A DNA stretch of 64,000 bases from Phaeotremella fagi. Taxonomy: Eukaryota > Basidiomycota > Tremellomycetes > Tremellales > Phaeotremellaceae. The position numbers and the translations under genes were made by a program. This document shows, in pieces, positions 42,401 through 52,537 of the stretch. Each line of letters begins with the position of its first letter. The first letter of the stretch is position 1. The stretch spans positions 310,001 to 374,000 of the forward strand of contig BCHU01000014.1 of NCBI GenBank assembly GCA_001599715.1, in the 5' to 3' direction. The notes under the pieces are model-generated. The model was given only the letters and a program-made list of their open reading frames with translations, did not search any database and was not told the origin of the DNA.

Positions 42401-45400
42401 AAGAAATACCAGCGATAGTGACTGAACGTTCCACCACTGGATTGATAATCTCACGAATAGCTCGATCGATCGAATGGTGGACAACACGCTTGAGAGTTGG
42501 TGCAGTAAAGATTGGATATTCTGGACTGAAAATGAGGAATTCCGGTAATTGACTGATAAGTTCATCGACACGTCTGAGGAAAGCGTCTTGAGCGGCTTGA
42601 GCAGCTTGTTCCGATTGAATGAGTTGCATTCTGGCAAATTCTTCGTTGACAGGTGGTTCAGGAACGAATGAACTTGCAGTAGCTCGTTGAAGTTCCAAAT
42701 CCAATCGATTAGGTAAATCCACTTGAGGTGGAGCTGGTGGTACGTGTTTTCGTAAAATCTCTGATGGTTCCAAAGTATCAAGAGTGATTTCAAGCTTTGA
42801 GAACAGGACTTCAATTTCAAACTTGAGATTGAGACGTAGTTCAGCGAAATGATAGAATTCAGCTAAAAGTCGAAGAATAGCCATCATCCATGGATTAGGT
42901 GGATGGAAGACTTTTGAAGATACACATCCAACGAGTAAACTACACACGAACGGGATAGCGACGATAAGTCGTTTATTATCGTAACCTTGGATCAAGAGAT
43001 CTTTGACCGACAACTCTTTCATTCTGATAGGTAAATTTCGAGCAAGCGTTAAATGACCTAACCACATCGCAACAGTTTTCAAAGTAGCTCTTTCAGAGGT
43101 TGAAGACATTGTAGCGTCCGAATTAAGCAGATCACGAGCTTTTCGATAAGTTTCCCACAAAACATGACGTTCGAACGTCTTTGAGTTGACAGCTTCAAGC
43201 AGCTTCATATAGATGTCGTGTCGATTCTGTTCGAGACTGACTCTCATTTCGATAAAGTAATGAGCGAACCAACGTGAATACTGATCTTCAAACGCTTTGA
43301 TGAGATCTTTCTGTTTAGCTTCAAAATTGTCCTTGGCAACGTTGTTGATGATGAACATGATATGATCCTTCTTCTTGTCCTCTGGAACTTGGAACTCATC
43401 GTCTCCTTCTTCGATGAGCACAGGAAGTTTAAGTGCAGGGAAAGCGAGTTTCACACCACCTTGTTGATCTAAATCTTCCCTTTCGGCCAGAGCAGCGTGG
43501 ATATCGTTGATCAATCCAGGATGTGATTCGTGAAGAGCTGGGATTTCCAATAGAGAACGACATAATCCGGGGAAATCAACTAACGAAGCTCTAAGAACGC
43601 TGAGAGCGTTGATACCGAATTGATACAATGCCTCGTGAGGAGCGGTCTTACATGCGTCCAAAACATAACGAGTAGCTACGAAAGCTGGTGTATCCTTGAC
43701 AAGTCGATAATCGATAATGGCACCGAATAGAATACCAGTCATGGTCAACTCTTTGGCTGGATAAGTTTTGATAAATTTGTATTCATCAAAGAGTGAATGA
43801 AGAGCACAAGCGAAAATGTCGTTGTCGAGGGGGTCAGTCGATTGTTGACAACGTTGAAGTTCTTTGACAACTTCGTCGAGTTTCATTTCGTCACTGTACA
43901 TTTTTTGGTACATTTGATCGACGTGAGTAGCGATTTCCTTGGTGAAAGCGACCACGGCGAATCCTTGTTCTTCGTTTGAACCAGGGCGAAGATTAAGTAA
44001 ACGAGGTTGTAGAATAAGAATATCAGTTCTTAGATTCTTGAATCTAAAGATGTCTTCTTGAGAAAGATCTTTGGCGTTTCGAACAACACGAATGAAAATT
44101 GAATAGACATTGGTACCCAAGGTGAACGGTAAAGGAGGAATAGAATCGGGTTGATGCTGATGATCGATTTCGAGACGAATTTTGTGCTCGACGAAATCAA
44201 ACATTGCTTGAAGGAACTCTTCTCCACGAACAGAGACAGCGTCAGCCAACCATTTCTCGAGATTGAGATATTCCTTGTTTGAAGCCAAAGCAGCAACGTC
44301 TAAGGCTAAATGGAGGTTATCGGACGCAAGGAGTTTATCGAGAATCTGCCAACGTCAGTTCCCACCCGATTTCTTAGCCTACCTTGAGCTCCCAAGCGAT
44401 TTCAACAACTCTACCAATACTGCTTTCGTCTTCGCTGTAGAATTCTTGCAAGATGGATAACAATCCATCAGGGTTAAGGGACCACATTTGTTGAAACACC
44501 AATTGCGATGATGTAACATTAGCAGCTGGTGTACTGAGATAGAGAGTCAAAAGTCTATGATGCATGGTGGCAACAGGTTGTGGGAGTGGTTTCTGCAAGG
44601 TCAGCTGAGATTTGTAGTCAGAACATACGGGTAGTTTCTCCAAACCAATCAAAACCAATTCTGGTGCCAACGCAGCGGCTTTATCGAGTATTTCAGTAGC
44701 TTTACGACCGATTTCCGCTTTCTCATCAACGTTACCACCTTGTTCATCAGCTTTTGCACAAGCGGCAACCATGATCTGGATCAAACCAAGGGTGTTCCAG
44801 ATACTAGCAGCTTGAACGTCTCTAGCTTGTTTGACCACGATCTTTGACATTGACGCATCTGGTGGATCGATGATTCGAGCCAAAGACGAAGGAGCTGGTG
44901 CGTTGGGCATGGTCAAAATAGGTAAGGTGTCAGGTGGTAAAGTGGTGAGTCTACCAATGACATTTAGGAGAGAAGGTAGATTTGACCAAACTGGCGTTGA
45001 AGGGGATGCTGGGATGAGACCAGCGATGGGAGGTACTGGTGATTGATTTGGTATTAAGATGAGAGAGATGAGGAGGGGTAAAGAATTGGGATAAGTGATA
45101 GGCGAAGCAGGCATGTCGAGAGATCTCAAAACGTCGGCAAACGAAATCGAGTCCTGAAACAGTGTCAATCGAATCTAATGACAACCACCAAAACACTTAC
45201 CACTGAGCACAACCCTTTCACAACGCCATGTAGATCAACTCCACGACCCTCTCTCAACCCTTCGCATAAACCAATCACAGTTCTGGTGGCTTCATCCGTT
45301 ACAGCCCTCTGTTTATCGTCTTCAGATAAACCCTCCAACAACCATGGTCCCCACCATCTCCCGATGACAGCTTCAACAGTACCTTCGTCTTGAGTTAAAG

Positions 45401-46511
45401 CTTCACCCAACTCGAAAAGAATATCCTCCAAAGGAATAGCACCAGGTGATCTAGGTGGACCGCCTGGAGACAACGCCGATAAAGTTTGCAAAATGATAGC
45501 CGGCGATGAGAATCTGACGGTTAATGAGGAGATCAAAACACCACGTTGACCTGAAGATAAAGGAGATAAATGAGGTGAAGTTGGATTCGTTGGTGTCGCT
45601 GGTCGGGAAGTACTACCTCCCGAGGATATCGAGCGAGGATACAACGCAAGAATCAAACTTCTAGCCTCTTGTAATGTCAAATCTTCATTGTATGGTGCTT
45701 GACCTGGAATAGAATTGGTTGACCAGAACGGTACGTTTGATCTTAAAAGTTCCATTGTCGGTTGGAAAGTCTGTCTGAGGACGGTGTGAAAGATTTCAAT
45801 TGATGGGTGCGAAGGAGGGAAAACGTGAGGAGACGCTAATGTGAATGCACTTAGACTGAATAAGAATGCTGGAGGTAAATTGAAAAGTCTAAGTGAAGGT
45901 AAAGGAAGAGGTGTACCGTTAGAAGCCGAAGCTGTTGATAGCATGATGAGGGCGAAATGAGGTGCGAGGGTGACATCTCTTGCAGCTCGAACAGCCTCGT
46001 TCACGAGTAATCTCCATGCCTGAGCTGGTTGAGTTGTTGGTCCAATGTGCTGTAAATTGGGTGGAGGTGCAGCTGGATCATCTTTGTATTGTTGAGAATG
46101 TTGAATAAGGGTTTGAATGATGGGTGCTGCAGTTACAGCAGCTCTTCTTAAGAAATGATGATAGATTTCGGGACCATTGGTAGAAGCAAGCTACAACAGT
46201 GGATTAGAACTGCAAAGTGCGAAAATGATTCAACTTACAGATCTAATTTCTGTTGAGCATTTATCAAAAGATTCCTCTGTGATAGTCGAAAGTAAAAAAG
46301 CGATTTGAGCTCTAACAATCGTAATAGTACCTTGAGCTTGATTATTGTTAGAACCTAGATTACCACCAGCGGTGTTGGAACCAGTACCACTATTGTTAGG
46401 ACCAGCACCAACTGGAGAAACCGCATTGTTGGTCATGCCAGAAGAGCCAAAACCAGGCGGTGGACCAGTTCTGGCTACCCCACCTCCCAATCCGGGAGGA
46501 GGGATTGACAT
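39406..46511 (-). CDS. NOT1: CCR4-NOT complex scaffold NOT1
   Basis: Large minus-strand gene of several exons, roughly 2,100 residues, ATG 46511 (MSIPPPGLGGGVARTGPPPG) and TGA 39406-39408. The N-terminal part is helical repeats after a Gly/Asn-rich leader. The middle contains the Caf1-binding MIF4G-type region (LDLELQRATASSFVPEPPVN is at its end), then the DUF3819-like block (FLIFSPEYPIFTAPTLKRVV, DRAIREIINPVVERSVTIA). The C-terminal NOT1 superfamily domain includes LVLMHDFPEFLVEFYHTLS, VQLRNIVLSAFPHAEAPLPD and HPWGLIVAFIELLDN. Family knowledge: NOT1 scaffolds the deadenylase complex controlling mRNA decay and translation. An in-frame, stop-free 54-nt intron lies at 39747-39800. Confidence 0.93.
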
Positions 46512-47541
46512 GAGTGATAAGATGTAATGGGGTTTTTGGTGAGGGTCCGGTGAGAAGTGATAGCTTTAGGCTAGAGGTGGGAGATTGAGATTTGAGCCTT
46601 TATGTTTTGGTGTTGTTTAAATCGTTTCCATCCCTCTTGATGATGGGGAATGGAGGGAAGGGGGTAGGGGGGATGGGATAGATGAATGTGATTGAGGTCC
46701 AATGTTGAGATTTCAAACGCGATTTTTTGAGGTGTGTTTGGTAAGTTATTGCAGTGTTAGAGATGAATTGCAGATGGTCGAGAGTTGGTAGGGGTGGGAA
46801 TAGAGTGGGAAGAGTAGATGATGAGTATGAGTATGTAAGATAGAGAATAGAGAATAGAGAATAGATAGAATAGAATGGAATAGATGTAGAGGAGTAAGAG
46901 GTGTTGAAAGTGAGTGCTAGTGTAGCAGCGACTCATCACGGCGTTTCATTAAATTCCGGTACATCAACTTTATACTTTGCATTGTGGCACCTGTGGCGTA
47001 CAAGTAGGGATTGAAGACGATCAATGGAGAACAGAGACCAAAACAGAGTACAGAGACAGACACAGAGCGCAAACGAACACCTCTCATATTACAAAAATAC
47101 AATTCAATTCACTAACTATTCCAGATCCCTCCCTGGAACAAAAACACAGTTGACTGAGTAAAGCCATCGAGAATGGTACAACCTTGTAAGTGACCGTGGC
47201 ACTATCCAACGCTCGAGTGACTAATGAGCTCAGCGGGACGTACCTGTAGCTGAACGAAAGGGAACGACCTTTGATTATACGGAGTTGAACAATCAAAGCA
47301 GCTGAGGAGACCCATAGCATACAATGTACTTGAAATTGTACTACGTAGGTGGAAGAGTCACGTACTTTACTTACAAAACACATCGAATTAAGGCACGACA
47401 ACCTCCACTTATAATGTCCCACGTTCATACCATTGTTTTCTCTTGACAACCAACTAAAGTTGATTTTGAAATTAACACACAAGTCAACAAGACCAAGTAC
47501 GAACATAGTCTGAACATAGCTTACAGAACCAGTAACCCACA
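46512..47541. promoter_or_regulatory. Divergent promoter region of NOT1 and PI-PLC genes
   Basis: About 1 kb between divergent start codons. It includes an AGAATAG-type short tandem repeat (about 46840-46885, AGAGAATAGAGAATAGA). A minus-strand frame at 47084-47578 overlaps the PLC start and is judged chance. No other gene seen. Confidence 0.45.
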
Positions 47542-49284
47542 ATGGAAATAATAACCCACAAAACCTCAATAACCTCATTCACAATCTCTTCCAACCCAAA
47601 ATCAAAATCCCAATCCCGACTAAAGATAACTTCAACGACAAAGGATAGATATCATCTCACCATCCCCAATCAAAATTTGAATTCAAAATCCAAATTCAAA
47701 TCCAAGTTACATCTAGCAATAGCTTGTGATGAATATACTAAATCTGGAGTGTTAGACGTTCCATTGAAGGTATCCAAGAAAGTTAGATCTAGAGGGTGGG
47801 AGAAATTGGTCGTTCTAGGGTGGAATTATGATGATTCATCATCGTTTAGAGCTTATAGGCTATATGTGAGTTCACGTCAAAGCATCTACTCGACTTGGGT
47901 TTCATTCATTGATTATCGTTAGGACGAGATTACTCAGAAATCTACCGTTATCATCTTCCGTACCCCCGATACCTCGAATTTCTTGAGTAACCTATCAGAC
48001 GAAACTTCACTCGGTGAATTGATCTTACCTGGTACCCACGAGTCATGCGCTTTCTATGGATGTAAGTGGAGTTGAAGCACTTAACTAGAAGAGCTAACTA
48101 ACATAAATGCAGTCCCAATATCTCAATGTCAACAAGCATCAAATCCAATCGAGCAACAGTTACATGATGGCAAGTCTAACGCCCAAGCACAGTACCCGAG
48201 CTAACGATTTACAGGTATAAGATTTCTAGACGTAAGACTAAAAGTTGTAGACGGCCAACTCTTAAGTAAATCATTCGAACGATTGAACTCCAAGTGGAAA
48301 GGACTAAAATGACTTGTACAGTGTATCACGGAATCCGACCCCAAAGATCCAACCTCCCATCCCTCCTACAAACAATCCACAACTTCCTCCAAACCCACCC
48401 CAAAGAAACCCTAATCCTAAGTCTAAAAGAAGAATCACCTCCCTTCCACCCTAAATTCTCTAAACTAGTTTGGCAGGCTTTCCAACAATATCCAGAAGAC
48501 TGGTTTTTAGAGGAGAGGATACCGACGTTAGGGGAAGTCAGGGGTAAAGGGATTTTAATGAGTCGATTTGATCCCTCGTTGGATGAGAAAGATGGTCAAT
48601 GGAATCGCGGGATGGGGATTCATCCGTCCACTTGGCCGGATTCTAGGAAGGAAGGCTTCGAATGGGATTGCAATGGGACGACGATAAGGACGCAGGATTG
48701 GTTAGTGACCACAATAAAAATCTTTTGCACCAAATGCCTAACAACTCTATTAGGTATAGAGTGAAAACGTTTCTATCGATTCCAGAGAAGTTCAACACCG
48801 TAAGTCAAACTGAAATACATCTTGTTTGGATCCATCCCTAACCCATAAACAGATAATCAACCACCTAAACCCACCGACCAAACGATCACCCACCCCAGAA
48901 AATCCATTCCTAACTCCACCCCTAACCCAAACCAACCCACTCCTCCCAATCCCAAATCTAACCGTAACACCCGCCTTCCTCCCTCACAAACCCCCCTTAA
49001 CCATTTCATTTACCTCAGCAGCTTATTTCCCTCTTTCACCCCCAACGATAATTTCCAAAGGTTTCGGTTGGCCTCAATGGAAACTGGGGGTTTGGGGGGT
49101 TAACACTAGATTGTTCGGTTGGTTGTTGGTTCAGTTGACTAATGCTGACGGTGACAACGGCGGGGGGTTGACTGGTTGTGTGTTGATGGATTTTTATTCT
49201 CAGATCCAGAATGTTGAGGGGGGTAATGACCTGGTTGAATTGCTGATCACGCTGAATGATCTCAATTTGGGACCTGGGATTTAG
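47542..49284 (+). CDS. Bacterial-type PI-PLC X-domain phosphodiesterase
   Basis: Multi-exon gene, ATG 47542 (MEIITHKTSITSFTISSNPK) to TAG 49282-49284. The catalytic X domain has the first His in LGELILPGTHESCAFYG, then QQLHDGIRFLDVRLKVV, and the second His in MYHGIRPQRS (created by splicing at about 48320). Later landmarks are HPKETLILSLKEESPPFHP, FLEERIPTLGEVRGKGILM and GCVLMDFY. It lacks the Y, C2 and PH domains of eukaryotic PLC-delta, so it belongs to the single-domain group that includes bacterial PI-PLC. An N-terminal beta-sandwich-like stretch (about 120 residues) precedes it. No signal peptide is visible, so an intracellular role on phosphatidylinositol or GPI-like lipids is inferred. 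Both histidines are intact. Confidence 0.8.
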
Positions 49285-49923
49285 GAGATGTTGGATAATT
49301 CTTTCTGGGTTATGGGTCTTTCGGATAGGTTGTGATATGATACACTTATTTTAGACAATAGACTAGAGCTGTTCACTGGTTGTACGATACATAATGTAAT
49401 TTACTGTACCAGTAAAGGGCACAAGGGCTCTCCAAGAGGTAACACCCAAATGGGAACATTCTCACTGAGCTTGAAGTACGTTCGACTACGGGGCTTCACT
49501 ATTGCAACACAGTCCAATAAAACAGAATCAATTGCAAATGAGGGCGGAAATAGCGAAAATGACTCTGTGGTATAACCGATTTCTGCAATGTGAGCGAGCA
49601 GCAACTCAAATGCCATGTGTTAATTATCAGTTTGTTTTTTCAAATCTTCGTTGAAAATAGAATCTATTTTGGGGAAAGAATAAGGTTATAAACATCATTC
49701 TCTGCTATTTATTGATACAGACAAGAATACCGAAGTGGCATATGTAAAGTCACTTTGTACGTGAATTTGAACACCTCCTCCTTAAACCACGTGTTAATTA
49801 TCAGTCATGATTTCACATTCAACGTATACAAGACAAAGTGATCAAGTGATGATCAAGGTGGGGCCATGGATGATATAACCAGACGATGTGATTATAAGTT
49901 CTTTCTTCCCAGCGAGCAAAATC
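49285..49923. other. Intergenic region after the PI-PLC gene
   Basis: No supported gene. A minus-strand frame at 49401-49616 (starting MAFELLLAHIAEIGY) has an ATG but no intron or motif support. CACGTGTTAATTATCAGT near 49790 repeats part of a TGTGTTAATTATCAGT near 49615. Confidence 0.4.
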
Positions 49924-50360
49924 ATGTTTATTGAATACAAACGTTACAAGCAGCAACGTCCGTCGACATGGCATCCCCGGATGTTCAAAAGACAGGTACA
50001 AATATCAGTATCTGAACATGAGACGAGTGTCGATGATCGTCGTCGTCGAATGGATGTAGCCTATGGCGACGTCGATAGAGATGAACACAATGGGATTTAT
50101 CTCAATCAGTCTTATTTTGGGAGTGACGAGGTGAGTCATGGTTTGGCTGGGCGCAGCTGACCACCGTATAGACATTACGTCCACTCCTCCATCACACCAT
50201 ATCTAAATCCCCACCCCCTCGTGGAAATTCAGTTTCAATCTTCAAACGTACCAAGGGAAACACCCCGAAACCAGAAAATACCCTCACACCTTGTGCTAGA
50301 GCTAAACGGTATCTTGAACTTTGGCTTCTCAACTTGCCTCAAGGTATGACACCCACGTAG
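49924..50360 (+). CDS. Small unknown basic protein, two exons
   Basis: ATG 49924 (MFIEYKRYKQQRPSTWHPRM) to TAG 50358-50360. A 41-nt intron (50131-50171; GTGAGT donor, GCTGAC branch-like site, TATAG acceptor) joins YFGSDE to TLRPLLHHTISKSPPPRG in frame. Without splicing the frame stops at 50160. The product is about 131 residues, basic, with RRRRMDVAYGDVDRDEH in the middle and CARAKRYLELWLLNLPQ near the end, a possible short helix. I recognise no family. It is convergent with the CIA30 gene, with 83 bp between stops. The splice signals and in-frame join make it more than a chance frame. Confidence 0.5.
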
Positions 50361-50443
50361 TGTAGTGTAGTGTACCCTCGTAGTATGTTACATTCAATCT
50401 GTTCCAACAAACCCATCGTTGTCCTGCAAGTAAAGTCCAAAGC

Positions 50444-51224
50444 CTACACCTCGTTTCCCTCAAGTCGCACTCCGCCTGTCCCAGCACCAGTAATCCCCCA
50501 AACAGCCCAAACCCAACTGCAAACCCACTCCAACCACCCCAACCTCCACCCATAAACCCCTTCAACCCCCAACTCAAACAACCCCCACTGAATCCCAAAA
50601 TCCGATCGACACATGAAACTAAATTCCCTGATCCCATCTAAATCTAATGACTTGTATCTCTCGTCGTCAGGAAAGATCTCTCGTCCTCTGTAGAAAAGTT
50701 TGAATTGGTTCCAAGGGATTTTGATCGTCGTCGTCGTCGAAGTCGACGCCGTCGGAGACGTCTTCGACGAAGGGATGAAGTTCGCTTCATAAGATAGACT
50801 AGCTGGTTCAGCCCCCGCCCCTTGTTTTTCTGATGATCGTTTGGGTGAAACCTGATCTTTAAGGACGATCGTGTATTTCTTGATTCCATTAGATTTATTG
50901 ATTGGAGTTGACGAAGAAGGTAATAGACGAATGATCAACCCGTCAAATCCCTTTAATCGTAGATTTTCATCAAAAGTATATCGTTGCGAAGCGAAACCTG
51001 CTCCGCCTAGTGTGGTGATATCTAAGCAACGTTAATAAGAGGTTTAATTCATGTAAAGTGAAGCCAAGGTACATACCCAAATTACCCCAGAACCTTGCTC
51101 CACGCCCTCCCTCGATTTCATCCAGATGTGAGATCGAAGATCCACCCCGAACTCTATCGTCTATAGCTTTCCATTTTGGATAGTTGAAAGAAGGGAAGAT
51201 TGTTGATGACGATGACGATGACAT
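50444..51224 (-). CDS. CIA30-domain protein (NDUFAF1-like)
   Basis: Two-exon minus-strand gene with ATG 51224. The CIA30 signature is clear: WKAIDDRVRGGSSISHLDEI, GARFWGNL joined by splicing to DITTLGGAGFASQRY, LRLKGFDGLIIRLL, IPWNQFKLFYRGRE, LDGIREFSFMCRSDFG and FELGVEGVY. Family knowledge: CIA30/NDUFAF1 is an assembly chaperone of respiratory complex I, and the same domain occurs in other fungal proteins outside mitochondria. There is no obvious mitochondrial presequence (start MSSSSSSTIFPSFNYP). After the usual domain end comes an unusual Trp/Gly-rich tail of about 35 residues (GWLEWVCSWVWAVWG). The stop is TAG 50444-50446. Confidence 0.8.
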
Positions 51225-51729
51225 TGGGTTGTGTGTGAGGAGCCTTTGGGTGATGGGATTGCTTGGTGATAAGTGCTAGGTAGAGTGATAGGTGTCTCTT
51301 GAATAGATTATTATGATTTATGAAGTTAGTTGTATTTACGAAACGATTAAACGAAATTTTGGAACATCAAACGCCAAGACGTCATTCGCGATCATTCGTC
51401 TGCAAGCTGCCAGATCCCACTTCAATCCTCGTACACAATTTCACTGGTAATTTCTCCAGTAATCATCCAAATCATACCGACACCGGTCAACGAACTCATC
51501 CAAATCAAAATGCAATGCAAAGAAACCCAAACCAAAAGCGAATTCTCAAAAACCACGAACCCAACAATTCAAACCCGCTTGAATTCCCAACGAGTAAAAC
51601 CAAAACAAGGACTACTACTGCTCATCACTCAATTCCAACCCCAAAAACGAACATTTAAATGCTTTGCATAACCTCTACATCCATTTCCATCATCTTAAAC
51701 CTTAACACCGTAGATGCGGCGGTTTGCAT
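51225..51729. other. Intergenic region between ATP18 3' end and CIA30 5' end
   Basis: Holds the promoter of the CIA30 gene. A plus-strand open frame at 51320-51658 (112 codons, Asn/Thr/Pro/His-rich) has an ATG but low complexity and no homologue that I recognise, so it is not called. Confidence 0.4.
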
Positions 51730-52289
51730 TTAATGAGCAGGAGATTTAGCGGTAGCGGCTGAAATTGAATTTTATCAATATCTGTTCCTAAAACTGAAAT
51801 GCTAGAGATTGACTTACCATATGGGTTCTTTGGGTTGGTAGCGTTTTCAGGAGCTGTAGGTTGGTGTGTCAGTAAAAACACGAATTGATTTTCATCCAAG
51901 CGGAAGATTCCTTCGTGGACCCCGACCCCATGATAATCAATTTTTAATCGTGTCAAGTAGACTTCCAGCACTAGCTCGATCACTGATCCAGACGAAAGAG
52001 TAGATTCCCAATGATAAATCGCTCAACGTCCGACCCGAGTAGATCCCAATTGATCATCCACGTCATCATCCCCCATCCCCGACTCCCGAAGCAAAACCAA
52101 AACTCACTGTTAACAGCGAAATCCTGGAGTTTAGCAACCCCAAAAGCGGTGATCACAGAAGCGACGAAGAACGGAGCGAGGGGTTTGATGATCTGTCCAA
52201 AAGGGTCAATTCAAATCTTCAAATCAAATCTCTCTAATCGGTGAATGTTAGGGACATACGGGTGTGGGCCAAGCGCGAAGACCGAACAT
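51730..52289 (-). CDS. ATP18: ATP synthase subunit J (Atp18)
   Basis: Four small exons on the minus strand, total 61 residues: 52260-52289 (MFGLRAWPTP), then IIKPLAPFFVASVITAFG and VAKLQDFAVN in exon 2 (ending 52108), then ENATNPKNPY in exon 3 (51818-51853), then AATAKSPAH and TAA 51730-51732. The pattern of a short aromatic/Pro N-terminus, a single membrane helix (APFFVASVITAFGVA) and an NPKNPY-type tail matches subunit i/j (Atp18) of mitochondrial ATP synthase, which sits in the membrane part near the dimer interface. The gene is too fragmented to appear as one long frame. Intron 2 (51854-52107, 254 nt) is long for this window. Confidence 0.82.
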
Positions 52290-52537
52290 TCTGTTTGAGA
52301 GATTAGTTTATTGGTGTCACGTTCGGGTTGATCATTAACTTACTTTTATATTTCAAGTTGAGGGTTTGAGGTTAATGGTTTAGATAGACAAGGTTGATAG
52401 GTTACACGGAGGAGGAGCGGGGTTATTCGGTAATATGGACGAATGGGGTCATGTGGCACCTGTCTTCGATGGTACAAGTACATTTGCTCCTACTCGTACT
52501 CTACACTCAGTATGCATGCATTGAACCCAACCACCAC

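Noticed and set aside
47084..47578. 164-codon minus-strand open frame upstream of the PI-PLC gene
   Set aside because: It overlaps the PLC start codon and the divergent promoter, has no recognisable domain, and its Cys/Val/Leu/Ser composition looks like chance translation.
51320..51658. 112-codon plus-strand frame with ATG
   Set aside because: Asn/Thr/Pro/His-rich low complexity in the CIA30 promoter with no splice sites or conserved block; kept as a remote possibility only.
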